Shown here: positions 37,989 through 50,624 of the stretch, one piece after another | Position numbering within the stretch: position 1 is the first letter of the stretch | Layout of the letters: every line of letters begins with the position of its first letter | Source: Pseudisothecium myosuroides | Lineage: Eukaryota; Streptophyta; Bryopsida; Hypnales; Lembophyllaceae | Direction of reading: 5' to 3' | Length of the DNA stretch: 64,000 nt | NCBI GenBank assembly: GCA_951799445.1 | Contig: OX637292.1 | Span: forward strand, 10,233,296-10,297,295 | The notes under the pieces: generated by a model | Told to the model about the DNA's origin: nothing | What the model saw: only the letters and a program-made list of their open reading frames with translations | Database searches by the model: none | Program-made: the position numbers and the translations under genes

Positions 37989-39500
37989 GTAATGCTATAT
38001 TTGGATACCATATGCAAGAATTACAATGGATCGAAGTTTTTTTTGTAGATGTTCTAAAATTGTTTCATTCACAGAGTTACAAATTGATTTTGGAGATGTA
38101 CCAAGAGTGATGATGACTACCCATCAACTTCTCAATTCTGAGAGTCTAATCCCTATCTATAAACCTTTTCACAATTCAACCTCTTGTAATGAAAGATCAT
38201 TCATTCATGACAAATTGATAGAGATTATTTCATCTAGACAGAATTTGGCAAATGTAAATGAGATAATTAGTTTGTCAAAACAAACTTCCGAAACCAAAGT
38301 TGTATGGCGTCAAAATATTCTCCGACTTTCCAAAGATTGTAAGCAATTGTAGAATCCATGTGCTTTGCTTTTGAAGTTGTTTGGAATGTAAGTATGTAAT
38401 TCTATCAAGCAAATTAGTCTTTCTAACACACAAGCTTGTGGCCAAAATAGTATCAAGTTTGTTTCCATAGCAAGATTCCAGAACCAATGGCTATAGAGCT
38501 AGAATGTTGATCACCGAAATTTGACAGCTTTTGGGGTGTTGTAGGACAACTACCAACAGTCAAAGGGTTTCTACAAACAAGGCATTACATTGTGTTTTTT
38601 TATTGGATACTACGCACTTAGCTTAGAAAATTTGTAGAAATTTTCATTATCTTGACACATATATTTGGATCTCTACTTAGGTTGCTAACATTCCTTTGGT
38701 CCGTTGTGAGTGTAGTTATCCACACACTTAGGAATTTTGTTTGGTGACAAGATGATGTAGAGAGGCGCGTGATCCTGTTGTTGCCAGAAATTGTAGCTGT
38801 AGTAGTCTGATGAAATATTGACAATGCCAATGGAATGATAGTTTTATCCTAGTGTGTTTGCATGGATTTGAATTAGTTGCATTTTAATTTGATCTTGACC
38901 TAATGATAGTGGCTGGCAAGTTTTTTAGGAGTTTACTTCAATATTTTAGCCCTAGAGCTATTCATCGTGATATCTTCAATACTTAGCCCCAAAATTGTTT
39001 GTCGTGATATTTTCAGTTTAGAACATGCAAGATTGAAAGTCACAGGTACGATACCTCCTTATTTTCAATATTTCGGAATTCTCTTTGAAGGAAATGATTC
39101 AAAGAGATTGAAAGAGAGTATTGTAGCAAATACTTGCCCTTGTTTATTAGTTGGGAAATCAATTTAGAGTTGCTCCAATTGTGAGCTGCTTCAGTAACGT
39201 CAGGTACTACAAATCCTTGTTATCCTCTTGCTTTTTGAAATTGATTCTCTTTCTTTCCTTTCACTCGGACTACATACGTTTTGGACATCATGTGGTTCAA
39301 ATACTTAGGGTTTAACCCTCGCAATTTTGAATAGTAGTGCTCACTTGGATAATAATAAACTCAAAAAGTTTGACAACTTTAAGCAAACTTCTTGATTTTT
39401 GTGGTGCATTGCATTTGAGTTTCCCTTGTGATTCTTGACTGAGTAATTAAGGTTTCAAAGAATTACTCTGGTACAGAATTTTTGGTAAAGCTTTAGTTTC
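37989..39500. other. Intergenic sequence with a relic of TNL intron DNA
   Basis: About 38048-38125 resembles the intron between TNL exons 6 and 7 (11445-11515 and 30265-30350). Frames of up to 108 codons (38026-38352) exist but show no recognisable motif, and partly overlap the intron relic. I do not call a gene. Confidence 0.45.
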
Positions 39501-39888
39501 AATTGACAATTCTGGATCAATGTACGGGAAGAATCGGCAGCCAATACAAGATGAGCCGATCAAAATTGAAGCTTGACCGGTTGAAATTTAAATCACTAGG
39601 TAGTGAAACCAGATGCAATGGTAATAAGGCGGAAATTGACTGGGCAGTAAAAAAATAGGTAGGAAAATTACCTTTACTTTGGAGAAGGGGGGCGGAATTT
39701 GACTGTTTACAAGTAACAGAAAACGGATATTAGAGGGTCTCCCGAGGGTATGGCCGGATCTTAGCTGAGGTTAATGAAGACAGCCAGTTTAGGGTAGTAG
39801 GATCACTTGCGTTTAGGGTTAGCTACCCGTCAAGCCACCACCAACGGCTAGGTGGCGGCCGCGGTGCTTGGATGTTCCCGCCTCCCCC

Positions 39889-40098
39889 CAGTTTGCTCCT
39901 TCCTTCCCCACCTCCACCCAAGCTTGCTCCTCGCCTCCTGCTCCCACCTCCGTCCATGCTTGCTCCTCGCCTCCTGCTCCCACCTCCGTCCATGCTTGCT
40001 GCTCGCTTCCTGCTCCCCACCTCCGCCCTTGCTCCTCGCCTCCTGCTCCCACCTCCGTCCATGCTTGCTCCTTGCCTCCTGCTCCCCACCTCCTCGCC
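39889..40098. repeat. GC-rich minisatellite, unit about 36 bp
   Basis: About five to six imperfect units of GCTTGCTCCTCGCCTCCTG followed by CTCCCACCTCCGTCCAT. Highly biased to C and T on the plus strand. Long open frames on both strands here are a by-product of the repeat. It sits in the presumed leader of the hAT element. Confidence 0.85.
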
Positions 40099-41987
40099 TT
40101 CCTAACTCTTGCCATATACTAGTTTGTAACTACTTGTGCTTACTTTTGGAAAGCTTATTGAGCTTGGAATCTCCTTGGTCAAACTGAAAGCGTCACATTG
40201 CATTGGAAGCGTCACATTGTGTTGGAAGCGTTTGTGGTGAGATTGCTGCTTGCAACTTAGAAGAACCAAACGTTTGATGTGCAAAGAAGGTGGGTACCAA
40301 TCTGTCAATGTTGGAGTTGAGGTTTTGAAGTGTAGAAATCTTTTGTGGTTGTGTGATTGTTGGAGCTTAGTGTTTTTTTCTTCTCAAGGTGCATTGGATT
40401 TGTGAATATGTTTTGTGCTGTCTTGGTGTAGGTGCTGCAATTATGTGTGAGATTGCTTGCTTGTTGGCATGAGCTTTTGGATCCATGGTGCTGTTAGGTT
40501 TGCTGCATTTTATTTTGTTTTGTATGATTGGAGGTATTTGGCATTGTGTGGGTCTGATCAATAGAAGTAGTATTGCATTGATCTGCCAGGCTTGCATTGT
40601 CGATTGTTTGGCCATTTATTTTCTTGTTTGAGGAGCTGGAGTCTTTTCAGAGAACGTGTGTTTGCATCACCAACTGGAGCTGCAAGTGAGATTGTGGCTA
40701 CAAGCTCGAAATCTTGGAATTGACATTGTGCGAAACTCAAAACTCTTGTGCACTTGCGAAAGAAGCTACTCATCTCAACAATTTGGAAACCGTGCATCTT
40801 CCTCCTTGACCCGTTGACTGTTGGGTGAAATCCCTTGGACTTGCTTGCTGTAAGTATTCTTCTTGCTCATTGTAAGATTTTTTGATACATGTATATACTG
40901 TCTTGGTTCACTACAATATTAGTCTCAAGCTTGACCTAAACAATTCATAGTTTCCGTTGCTTTGATTCATATAATTCCTTATTTAATATATGCTATTTGA
41001 TCTTCAATTTGCAAAAAGGTAGGCAATCTCCCATTCTAATAAAGAAAATCTCAGATGCATCATCACCACTGTGGATGGAAACCTTCAATAGTAATTTCAT
41101 CGTCATTTGAAAGTCCTTGTCCTTTGGTTCCTAAAACTCTTAAATAGATTTATGTATTGGAAACTCCTACATATTCACTAAATAATTTTTTATAAATGCA
41201 AATTTGATAACTATCTTAGAGGAAGTTGCTAAACTTATGTTAGCTTTGTCACATGTATGTAGATGTATCCGCTACTAACAGTATCTACTGAACTTTAAAA
41301 CGTCAACAGATCATTGCCAAAGGGATGTATGCTATTCAAACTTGAACTGATTTGAAGGGCAACACTTGGTAGGTTGTTGTACCTCTTTTTTGTGCAAGTA
41401 TTTTATATATGAGATGCAAATATTTGTTAATTCTAATTCCTTGGTCAAGGTATTTTGTGCAGCTGAAGAAGAAAAATAGGACTCCTGAGTTTAAGAAACC
41501 TTGACTACTACGGATATAGCTTTGTATTTTACTTTTGTTTTTGTCTTAGTTTGTTTGCTGTTTATTTAGTGAAGAAAACAATAGGGTTGAGGGAGCATTT
41601 TTCCACTTGAATGTGTAGGTAGATTAGTTTTTATATTTTAACTTGGATACATATTGTTGGTATTCTAAACAATATCTCTTACACTTTGTATTGTGGGGTG
41701 TATTGTACTTAAGCTAAAATCCCTCTGTTTGTTGTGTGGTAGTTGGCTTGAGTTTTTTTTGAAGAAGACTTGAGGCTTACAGATTTGCTCCTTCCCTTCA
41801 TATTGGTTGTGGAGCAACTTCCATGTGTTTTCAGGGATTTGCTCCTTCCCTTCATTCTCACTTGCATTGAAATTATTGAAATTGTTGTCTTTAGAGTTGA
41901 GTATTTTTTCCTTTTTTTGTGGGCTTTATAATTTTTTTCCTTTGTTCAACATTTTCAAAAGATTTTTAAACAATTTGTAATCTGATC

Positions 41988-44233
41988 ATGGCTAAACATC
42001 AAAGAACCATTAGAAACATGTTGCAATCTAATAAAAAAGAAAACGATTTGGCTTTAACTGAAGCTTCACAGTCTACTTCAATTAATAACAATAAAATTGA
42101 AAATTCTATTGAGTTAGCATTGAAATTGTGGAAAGATGCATGGTACACACAATTTGACTGGATTGAGTTCAACTCCTCATTAGGTAAGGTTCTTTGTAAA
42201 ACTTGTAAAGAAAAAGGTGGTAAATCTGTTTTTGCAAAACAAGGTTCAGTAAATATAAAAGTCTCAGCCTTCCAGGATCATGCTAGGTCTGATGAGTATA
42301 GGAGATTAACTTGGGCTACCCAATCTGGTCAAAAAATTATGGAAAAGGTCATCATGGAGTCTAATAAAACATGTGATGAAGCAATTTTTGCCTTTTTCAA
42401 GGCAGCTTATTTCATTGGGAAGGAAACATTGCCCTTTTGTAAATTCCCTAGTTTGTGCAAATTGCTTGTGTCTTTAAATGCATGTATCACTAAAGATTTA
42501 TACCATGATGAAAAATCATGTTCTGACCTAATTTTTTTTAATTTCAAGTGTGATCCAAAAAAAAGTAATTGATAGAATCAAGGACTCAAAATATTTTGGC
42601 ATCATGATAGATGAGTCCACAGATATTTCAGTGACAGGTTATGTGGTTGTTTTTGCAACTTTTATAGAAGGAGGAATGCCTGCATGTGTGTTTTTAGGGC
42701 TGATAGAATGTGTATGTGGAAAAAAAGATGCTGCTTTCATGTATGATACTCTAACATCCACTTTGAAGAATTGGGGTTTGGATTTCAGCAAGTTTTTAGA
42801 CTTTGGCTCAGATGGGATATCCGTGATGGTGGGATCTAGAGCTGAAGACTGAAGTTGCAACTCAGCTGAAAAACAAGGTAAATCCCCATCTGATTGCTGT
42901 ACATTGTATAACTTACAGAATGAATTTGGCCTCTTTAGAGGCAGCTAAAGGAAATGGATGTTCTTTGTTGTCTAATGAGGTAGATAGCCTTATAAATTCA
43001 GTGGCTGCCCATTTTAAAAAGTCTACAAAGAGAAAATCCTCTTTGCAAACTTTGCAAAAAGAATTATTTGATTCTCAGAAGACATTGAAAAGATTCCATA
43101 AAATCAGATGGCTATCTAGGTGGCAAGCACTTACAACTCTTTGTGATAGTTTAGAGAGTGTTTTGGTTTATTTCCGTGATACACTTGTAGCAAAAGATGA
43201 TGGTACTAGCCCCATTCTATTTAATAAGTTAAGATCTTTCAAAATGATCTATATTTTACACTTTTTGGCTGATATTTTACATAGTTTGTCTCTCCTTTGT
43301 AGAGTTTTTCAACACAAGTTTGTTGATGTTTCTTGCATTGGGTCTCTAATTAAGACTGAAATTGCACAAATTCAAATGCTATTTGTGGATGAATCTACTG
43401 ATTTAAATGCTGACACTTTCAATGAGAATATTGGTTACCATATTCTTCCAAACTTTGGACCACCTGGTGGTTATATGAGGAGATTGCAATCTGAAATTCG
43501 TGGGTCCATGTATCATGATGTGGAAATGAACAGGGATAGGACTGGGGCAGATTTAGAATTTGCCATTGCCTTTCAAAAATCTTATGCTCAAAATGTTTGT
43601 GTTGCTTTAGAGAGTCGTTTTGCTGATAATGGAATTATAGGAGCTTTTAAAATCTTGAACCCTTCTAACATGCCTACTAGACAAGTAGGATTAGCTAGTT
43701 GGGGGGTTTTGGAGTTGGATGTGTTATGTGGGCATTATGGACAGGATTTAGAGCTTCAAGGGAAGAAATTTGAAGCTCTAATTAACCCCTTAGTGACAAA
43801 GAGGGAATTCTTTGCTTTTAAACTTCAAGCAACCACGAAATGGTTGGACAAGGATTTTGGTGACTTATGGAGTCACATAGCTTGGAGCCCTTCACTTCAA
43901 CTTAAGTATCCTAACCTACTTGTTCTTGCTGAAATTACAAGAATTCAATGTGTTAGTACTGCCACTTGTGAAAGGGCATTTTCTGTTCAGAATTCTATCA
44001 AGACTAAAGTAAGGAATCATTTGAAAACCAAACATCTTGAAAGTGTTATGCGTGTTGCTTTAGAAGGTCCAGATAGTGATAGTGCTAATCCAATTTTACT
44101 TGAGGCCATTGTTTTGTGGAGAAATTCACGAAAATTTAGACATTTGTATTCAAGACCAGAATTGTATCTTGCTGGTGTAGGTGAAGGTGAGGCACCACAA
44201 GGTAACATTGATGTTAGTGATTTTCAATTTTGA
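41988..44233 (+). pseudogene. hAT-superfamily transposase (zinc-finger/DUF4371-like type), two frameshifts
   Basis: Three frames in series (41988-42572, about 42541-42852, about 42845-44233) make one hAT transposase. Residues 1-190 contain a TTF/BED-like segment (LCKTCKEKGG and FQDHARSDEYRR). Then comes IMIDESTDISVTGYVVVF with the first catalytic Asp, the segment with HKIRWLSRWQAL, and the C-terminal dimerisation region (STATCERAFSVQNSIKTK). The first shift falls in a T8 run near 42532-42539, the second near 42845-42852. The third frame is 437 codons from its first Met and well preserved, so decay is fairly recent. An intron at the breaks is possible but no convincing splice sites were seen. 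Confidence 0.88.
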
Positions 44234-44324
44234 TTGTTATGATGCATTTGTAGATAGAAGCCCTTCAAAAATACAAAGCCCCATTTCTCTTAAGAATGTG
44301 AGCTTTGTATTTTAGTAAGGTTAA

Positions 44325-44378
44325 GTCTTTGGTCCTCAACTGGTTGAGGAGTTTCCAGGTTCAACTCCTACCAAAGAC
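44325..44378 (+). other. tRNA-like fold lacking an anticodon arm
   Basis: GTCTTTGG pairs with CCAAAGAC as an acceptor-like stem. CCTCAACTGGTTGAGG gives a D-arm-like hairpin and CCAGGTTCAACTCC resembles a T-loop. There is no anticodon arm, so it is not a normal tRNA gene. It could be a degenerate tRNA, the head of a SINE, or chance. Confidence 0.3.
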
Positions 44379-44660
44379 ATTTCTTTTTTGACAAAGATTT
44401 TGCATGTACATGTATATATTTTTGTAGAAATGAAAATTTGCATATTAGCCGATTAAAATTAATTGTGAAAGGAAATTCAGCTGATTCATATGTCATGTAA
44501 AAGGAAAATGAGCCGGTTCAAGTATAAGATGAGAGGAAAATTAGCCGATTTAACTTCACTACCAAAGGAAAATGACCGGTCTGATTAGATGGGAAAAGGC
44601 AAGAACCGAACAAAATAAAGACTTGGCCGAACATACTCTTCAGTAGCCAGCTTCTGGCCT

Positions 44661-46058
44661 AAATTTTGAAAATATTTTCCGGACGTTGTTCTGGATGTAG
44701 CTACTGTAGTGAATGTAGGATTTGCAGTTGTCATGGTATAGTAAGATAGAAACACCCTTTAGCTTCCCTGTTCCCAATTTTATACCTTAGACTATCACTA
44801 AATTTGTCCCTAGACTTCCCATTACTGCATCTTTGAAATGCTTAACTCTGATTCTCTGACACATTTGAAGGACACATACCTAACTCTCATTTGTTGACTA
44901 CTGATATTTGCAGATTTTAGTTTTGGGTCCACTTATGTGACAGTTTTAGTCAGTGTTTTTTTTTGGGCCTTATGAGGCCCAAATGCCTCAAAAAAAATGG
45001 GTTGCATCAAGCCTATAGGAAAAATCTGAAGAAAAAATTGGATGATAATGCCAAATTGCTCCAATTTTTTTTAAAATTTGGATGAAATTGCCAATTTTAA
45101 ATGAAATTCATCCAATATGTGGATGAAAAGATATTTCTATCGAAAATATAGATGAATACTAAAATATTTGGCTACATCATTTTCTCATATGTTGCCACTT
45201 CAGCACTTCTCCCAAAACCAAAAAAAAAGAATTGGTTTCAATGGTCTAGTGAGCCTTCACTTTAAAAAAATCATAGAAATTACAAACCACATTTGAAAAA
45301 TCTATTTTTTTTTTAATATTCATCATTTTTACTCGCTAATATTACAAAAACATTATATATATAAAAAGGTGCAAGCCTCCAACTATTCTGAATTGCTAAT
45401 ATTGACGGTTTTGGATGCTTTCACCATAATATGAGATGTTTTTTCCTTCGTTGTTTAGGTAAAGAAGGATGGTGGAGTGCTAGTAGAGGAACTGCGGTGA
45501 CCATTTTGATGGTGAGCACACGTATGCTTTCTCCTACACTATTAGTAATTCCAGATTTAGTGGTTACTGTGATGAAACTGTCAATTTGCTAAATAGTATA
45601 CTGCAGTTGAAGATTGGAGATTTTTCATTAAGAAAACTCTTCTTGGATTGGCTCTAGTTCTAGGATTAATTTGCTTGATAATATTGTTCCATTGCTGATG
45701 CATATAAATATTGAAGACAAGTATTTTGACCTTCTATGATTTTGCTTATATAACTTTTGCTTAGACGTGTGAAATTCTTAGTGCAAAATTGTTGGCGGTT
45801 GAAAATTGCAAAATGGGATGTACACAAGTACAATAGGCATCAATATACTTTGTTGGGGAAGAAATGGAAGCCCAAACTACTTGTTGAGTTTGCTCTTAGA
45901 ATCCCATTGAATCTATTGGACGTCAACAACTATAAGTCTATAAGTCAATAGACTATTCTACCTCTTAATTTATTTTCTAGTTCTTTTTTTAACATGTGTT
46001 TGCATATGACAATATAAAGATTTTCTTGATAGTTTTTCTAGTTTGCAAATGTGTTGTA
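44661..46058. other. Intergenic sequence with a relic of TNL intron 4
   Basis: About 45225-45425 resembles the intron between TNL exons 4 and 5 of copies A and B (about 13800-13980 and 32690-32870), same orientation. The rest shows no gene; the longest frame (45757-45951, 64 codons) has no recognisable motif. Confidence 0.45.
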
Positions 46059-46629
46059 CTCCCTCTGTCCCACTAAAAACCTCCAAAACTCTTCCCGTTA
46101 AGAAATTAACTATATTTTCAATCAAAGTGCCAAAAATACATTCATTCAAGAATAAATAACCCATCCCTTAGATCTATGCAAAATCTCAAGCTTAGACACT
46201 ATCATTTAGGCACCCAAAATTCATGTCAAAAGTGTGATATTTGAACATATTTTATAATTGCTGCCAGCTCTGTCATTTTAGATGATTTAAAGGGTGGTGG
46301 TTGCAATGGGATTGTAATGTCATGTTCTCCAACCTAAATATCCAAAAATAAAAAAACTATCCCACTTTATGATCAAATTTTAATAGCACCAAAGTAGTCA
46401 CTAAATAGGCTGACAACACTACTATTTGACAAAGAAATTAGTACAAGGTGTCTCATATCGCCAAGGCCAAGCTTGCAAGACCACGGGAATGCTTTTTGAT
46501 TGTCTCACTTGCCCCCACAAGGTTGTTCAATGTAACAAACACTCACTAAACAATCAAAACACAAAAAGGAGCTTTTTAGTGGGACAAAAATTCTGCTTGA
46601 TTTGGAGGTTTTTAGTGGGACAGAGGGAG
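46059..46629. mobile_element. Stowaway-like miniature element, copy 3 (inverted relative to copy 1)
   Basis: 571 bp with CTCCCTCTGTCCCACT ends and TA on both sides. The interior closely matches copy 1 in the reverse direction, suggesting recent activity of the family. Lies about 1.1 kb upstream of the secreted-peptide gene. Confidence 0.85.
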
Positions 46630-47765
46630 TATATATTACTACCTTACCGGTACCTTAGAAAATTGGATATATATACGGTAACTGGTCCCTGGGTAGCTGC
46701 CCGTGTTCCCATTTCAGCTGCCCTGCAACTTTACTACAGTAGAATATCCCACAGCTGGCTGGCCCTTGCAACTACCAGTATCCCCCGGACCAGGGCCACG
46801 AATCGCTAGGAAAGCAGGCATAGTCGATCCCAGTTGATTCCAGTGGATCTCGGAGGAAGGAAATTGAGAAATTCGTTACCAATTGACTGCTGTACCGTAC
46901 ATTTTCATATTGAACCTCAGATCATTAAGTTATAACAACAGCAACGAATGCCAATGCAAACCACTCTCAAGAATATATACGGTATGTAAATAATCTCAGA
47001 TTCGATCGATCCCACACGAAACACTTTTCCCGATTTACAGTGTCGGTTGCCAATTTGCGACGCAGAGTGATTTACAATGTGATTTACAGTGTCATGTTCC
47101 TTGTTTGTTTGCCGCTTTTCCCTAATTCCTTCCTAATGCAAAACCAAACCACCTTCTGATATTTCTTCCCGTCAGTAAAACGTCCAAGGATAATGTCCCT
47201 GGCTAGTGTCTCATCAGTACTCAGTAGTCGACGACTGGGTAGACCTGAACTGTCCGGTAGCTGCGTCGATCATGCCTGGATCTAAAACTTTTGCACTATC
47301 ATTAGCAGAGTTGCAGTTTCAGTTGACTTTTGGGTCCAGTGCAAGTTTGCAAGTGCATCGCAGTCGTCCGATCCACCGGCAACTAGCTAGATGCGGTTCC
47401 TCAGGATCAGGATGGCTAGGGGCCCAGTCCGGCTGGTCCCATGCCAGTACATACGTACCTTCTGATCGACGATCCTCTTACTACAATTTTCTGCCTTCAG
47501 TTGAAGATTTGCTTGCCCGCCTTTGACATTCGTGGACGACTTCGCAGTCTCTAGCTTCGATTCGTAGCTTCCTGCCGCGACTTCCTCCGGCTGGAAGGAC
47601 CAGCTTTCGGGGTTTGACATTCGTTCGCAAGTTAGCACGACGTACGGTATCGGTACCCCAAGCCAGCTCGAGTGGTAGATCGATATCAGTGCTGGACGGA
47701 TAAATTGCTTGCTGTGTCAAGGTGCAATTACTCGCTCCTGAAAGATCGAAGAACCGGGATCGAAA
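46630..47765 (+). promoter_or_regulatory. Upstream region of the secreted-peptide gene
   Basis: Moderate G+C, no mobile element recognised, and frames of at most 127 codons without motifs. A possible TATA-like AATATATAC occurs at about 46971. Promoter and 5' untranslated region are inferred from position only; the transcription start is unknown. Confidence 0.35.
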
Positions 47766-49804
47766 ATGGCTGAAAGATCGAGAACGACGATGAGGTTGGG
47801 GTTGGCGTTCGTTTTGGTGTTGCTGGGGACACCGACTTGCTGCAATGCTGCTCGAGAACTGAGAGACCGGAGTCCGTCAGGTGACGAACGAATTCTGGTA
47901 TTGTCATGTTGATTTAATTAAACGGCGTGTTTCAGCTAGAGTGCCGAGGTTGTGAGGTTCAGTTGCTCAAAGCTTTGAAAACTAGGAATTAGTGTAGATG
48001 TGCGGTGTGAATGGGCGGACGAATCTGTGCTTATTTCACTGAAAATTAATCTGCGTTTTGGAGGTATGTGGGTTACTGGGTTTGATGTAAATAGAATTGA
48101 AGCACCGACTTGCGCTAGCTACAGTAGCTAGTACGTCTGCTTGTCATGCCAGTTGGTGATATACTTTTCATCGTGCTTGCAAAATTTGAGCAGCTGACCT
48201 AGTTGGTAATCAATTAACCTACCTGAGAATGTAGACTAAGTGCTTAAAATTTTGGAAAAATTCAGCTCCGACCTGACGACAGGCCGGGTTGTGTCGTTAC
48301 GAGGGATATTGAGATCTTAAATTCTGTTTTTTTTTAATTCTGGGGTTTGGGTACTAGCTTCGCCGAATTTAGAGTAGGAGCCTCTCAGTTGTGGAATCTA
48401 GAAGCTTCGGAACTCCTACTAATTGCACTTTTACAACATTTTGTTCACCGACAATTAAAGAGCTCTAATGGTTGTGTACATTCGTTATCATGGTGTGTTG
48501 CAGTTCGCCAAAACTGTGACTTTCATGTGCCCAAACTAATGCGCTGAAATTCAGGACGTCGAAGTGCTCAGAGCTCTAAAAACTAAGACTTGTATGGATC
48601 TGAGACAGGTTTCATCTCAGCCACTGAATTAAACTGCACCATGTCAACGAATATATATGAGGTTCTGATTTGTAATAGAATAATTATGTAGATCTTCGCT
48701 ATATGTAACTTACTCTAAATGCATGCTACGGTCGCGCTAATATGTTGCAATTTGCGTTCACTTTAACGTTGTAGAAACTCGGAGCTTATCCGTAGAGAGA
48801 CAGGACTTCGAGAAGCGATCGTCAAACTGGAGTGATCAAGAATCTGGTGATGATGCGGTGAGTCGATCTTGGCATGCCCTTTTCCATACAATGTATAGTC
48901 CATATGTAATTTAACATCACTTTTGATTCAACCTCTGATTCTTGTAATTTTAGCTTGTAGTTTACATCTGGTTAATTACAACCTTTTACTTGTTCTCTTG
49001 GTGAATATTAGTGTGGCCAGATGGCCTTTCAGTTGGAACCCTGAAACCTTAGAGCTCTGATATCTTTTACAATTTACAGGCATAGATCTAAGTTTTCATT
49101 GATGACGAGAATAACGCCTGTCTGGACCTGGAGCTGAAATTCTACCTTGATGCGATTTAGGGTTTTACAATACCTCAAAAGTCAAACTCTGAAGTTTTAA
49201 GTCTAGGGGATCTGAGTATAGATCTGAGTTTTATTTTCTTTTATTCTTTTTTTTTTAAACAAATGGAACGGAATTTCCAAGTCTGAGTTTTCATATGAGT
49301 ATCTCATGCCTCTCAGTTTTCTTAGTGGAGAGACCTTTTCCAAATGCGCCAATTTTGTCATGTTCTGTGAAATTATAGGAAATCAATCAACGAATTCCAA
49401 AACCACCTGTCACAAACTAATCAAATATTTTGGTATACGACTCCAAATCTAACAAAACGAAGGGCCGCACTGGAAAGCTAATTTTCTTGTCCATCGTTTC
49501 GTAGTTGGAGTTAAGAACTGATTTTACCTCCTTAGCTCCTTTTTTCTCAAATATATGATTAAATAGTTTGATTAATTTAGGTTTCATAGCTAGACTCCAA
49601 AAGGTTATGAAGTTTAAAATTTGCAAGGCTAAACTTTGTCAATGCCTGCGAATTGGGTTACAGGTGCCGACCAGTTCATCTCCATTGTCGGCGGTCAATT
49701 ACGCTGCCAAATTCGACAGGTGGGTTCGATTTCAAGAGGAGCATGAGACAGATGACTACGCAGACACCCCAGCTGCAGCAAATCCTAGTATCCCCTGTTG
49801 CTAA
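47766..49804 (+). CDS. Secreted peptide precursor, 112 residues, PSY-like C-terminal motif
   Basis: Three exons: 47766-47880, 48775-48857 and 49664-49804. Borders are GT-AG (donors GTGACG and GTGAGT, acceptors GTTGTAG and TTACAG) and phases 1 and 0 join with no stop. Residues 1-28 look like a signal peptide: basic start (RSRTTMR), hydrophobic LGLAFVLVLLG, then CCNA with likely cleavage before ARELRD. The middle is hydrophilic, acidic and basic. Residues 96-110 read DDYADTPAAANPSIP, followed by Cys-Cys at the end. This resembles the PSY family of tyrosine-sulfated growth peptides (DY, then Pro, then ANP; Arabidopsis PSY1 has DYGDPSANPKHDP). The His of the usual motif is missing and Cys-Cys is unusual, so the family call is an inference. 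Sulfation at Tyr98 next to acidic residues would fit. None of the exons is a long ORF by itself. Confidence 0.6.
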
Positions 49805-50335
49805 ACTTGCGATGGATTGCTGCTTCGTGAAACTTTTTCGTGCAATTACTGTGGGGAGAAATATGAATCAAGGCTATTCAGTTATCCTGTGGGCTGAAAT
49901 GTCTTCAAAGAATTTTCAATTCTGAACACAATTTTTTGGAATTGCCATGGTCCGCAGTAATTGCACGGGAATGTGTAGTCAAGTTTACACTGGCCTTGGT
50001 CCTCATCAAATGAAAGTATTTTACAACGTGAGACCCCATTCATATGGTGACTGCTCAACACTGTGCAGAATGATTGAATGTACTGTACAGTACATACTGT
50101 AAGGAAGGTCCTTGCTCGGGAAGCTTCCACCGAATTCAATGATGGAAAGCAGTTTTCATAGTTTTAGTTCAACATTAACTGTGACAAGGCTGTGGTATGA
50201 AGCTAATTGCAGAGTTACTGTAATTTTCTGCATGCCTAATGTGTAATATGCCACAAGTTTAAAAATCAGGCCGGCTGTCCACCTTTCCTGTGCATTGATG
50301 TATATATGATTTTTTGATACTGCATGCACAGAACC

Positions 50336-50469
50336 TAAATTTCGTTAAAATGGCAGTATTCCACAAACTTGGCACTTTCACGTTTAGACTGTGCAGCCTG
50401 AAATCTATACCAGTCCTAGAAATGAATGGAAAAATGGCGTATGAAATACCACCATTTTAAGAAAATTTC
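50336..50469. mobile_element. Small palindromic element, second member of the 16084-16237 family
   Basis: Ends AAATTTCGTTAAAATGGC and CCACCATTTTAAGAAAATTT, with the shared inner phrase CCTGAAATCTATA then CAGTCCTAGA. More decayed than the member in copy A, and no target duplication could be fixed. Confidence 0.6.
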
Positions 50470-50624
50470 CGACGCAGTCTATTTGTCTGCCTTCAGTGAA
50501 TCGCACAAGCGGCACAATTACTTCCCTCTTATCTCAAGAGTCACTGTAAAGAGTGTAGATCTGCACTCTCATACCCTGAAATTGACTAAGTTAGGAGTTC
50601 CATAAAGCACTTTGGCTTTGAAAG

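Larger units (their letters stand above)
39510..44660 (+). mobile_element. Decayed hAT transposon (approximate limits)
   Basis: Around a hAT transposase, both outer regions carry repeated GCCGAT, GCCGGT and ACCGGT motifs: left about 39530-39590, right about 44450-44630. Such subterminal motif clusters are known transposase-binding sites in hAT elements. I could not fix terminal repeats or an 8-bp duplication, so the limits are estimates. The roughly 2.4 kb before the transposase has no other gene and includes a GC-rich minisatellite. Confidence 0.5.

Noticed and set aside
38026..38352. Frame of 108 codons
   Set aside because: Overlaps sequence resembling a TNL intron; no recognisable domain.
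39889..40098. Regular repeats considered as a CRISPR array
   Set aside because: Units are contiguous without unique spacers, and the window is a plant nuclear genome.
39819..40122. Overlapping Pro/Ser/Cys-rich and Gly-rich frames on both strands
   Set aside because: Produced by the 36-bp minisatellite, which lacks stops in several frames; no conserved domain.
42639..42860. Minus-strand frame of 73 codons
   Set aside because: Shadow of the hAT transposase on the plus strand.
47206..47526. Frame of 106 codons upstream of the secreted-peptide gene
   Set aside because: No signal, domain or splice continuity; more likely 5' untranslated or promoter DNA.
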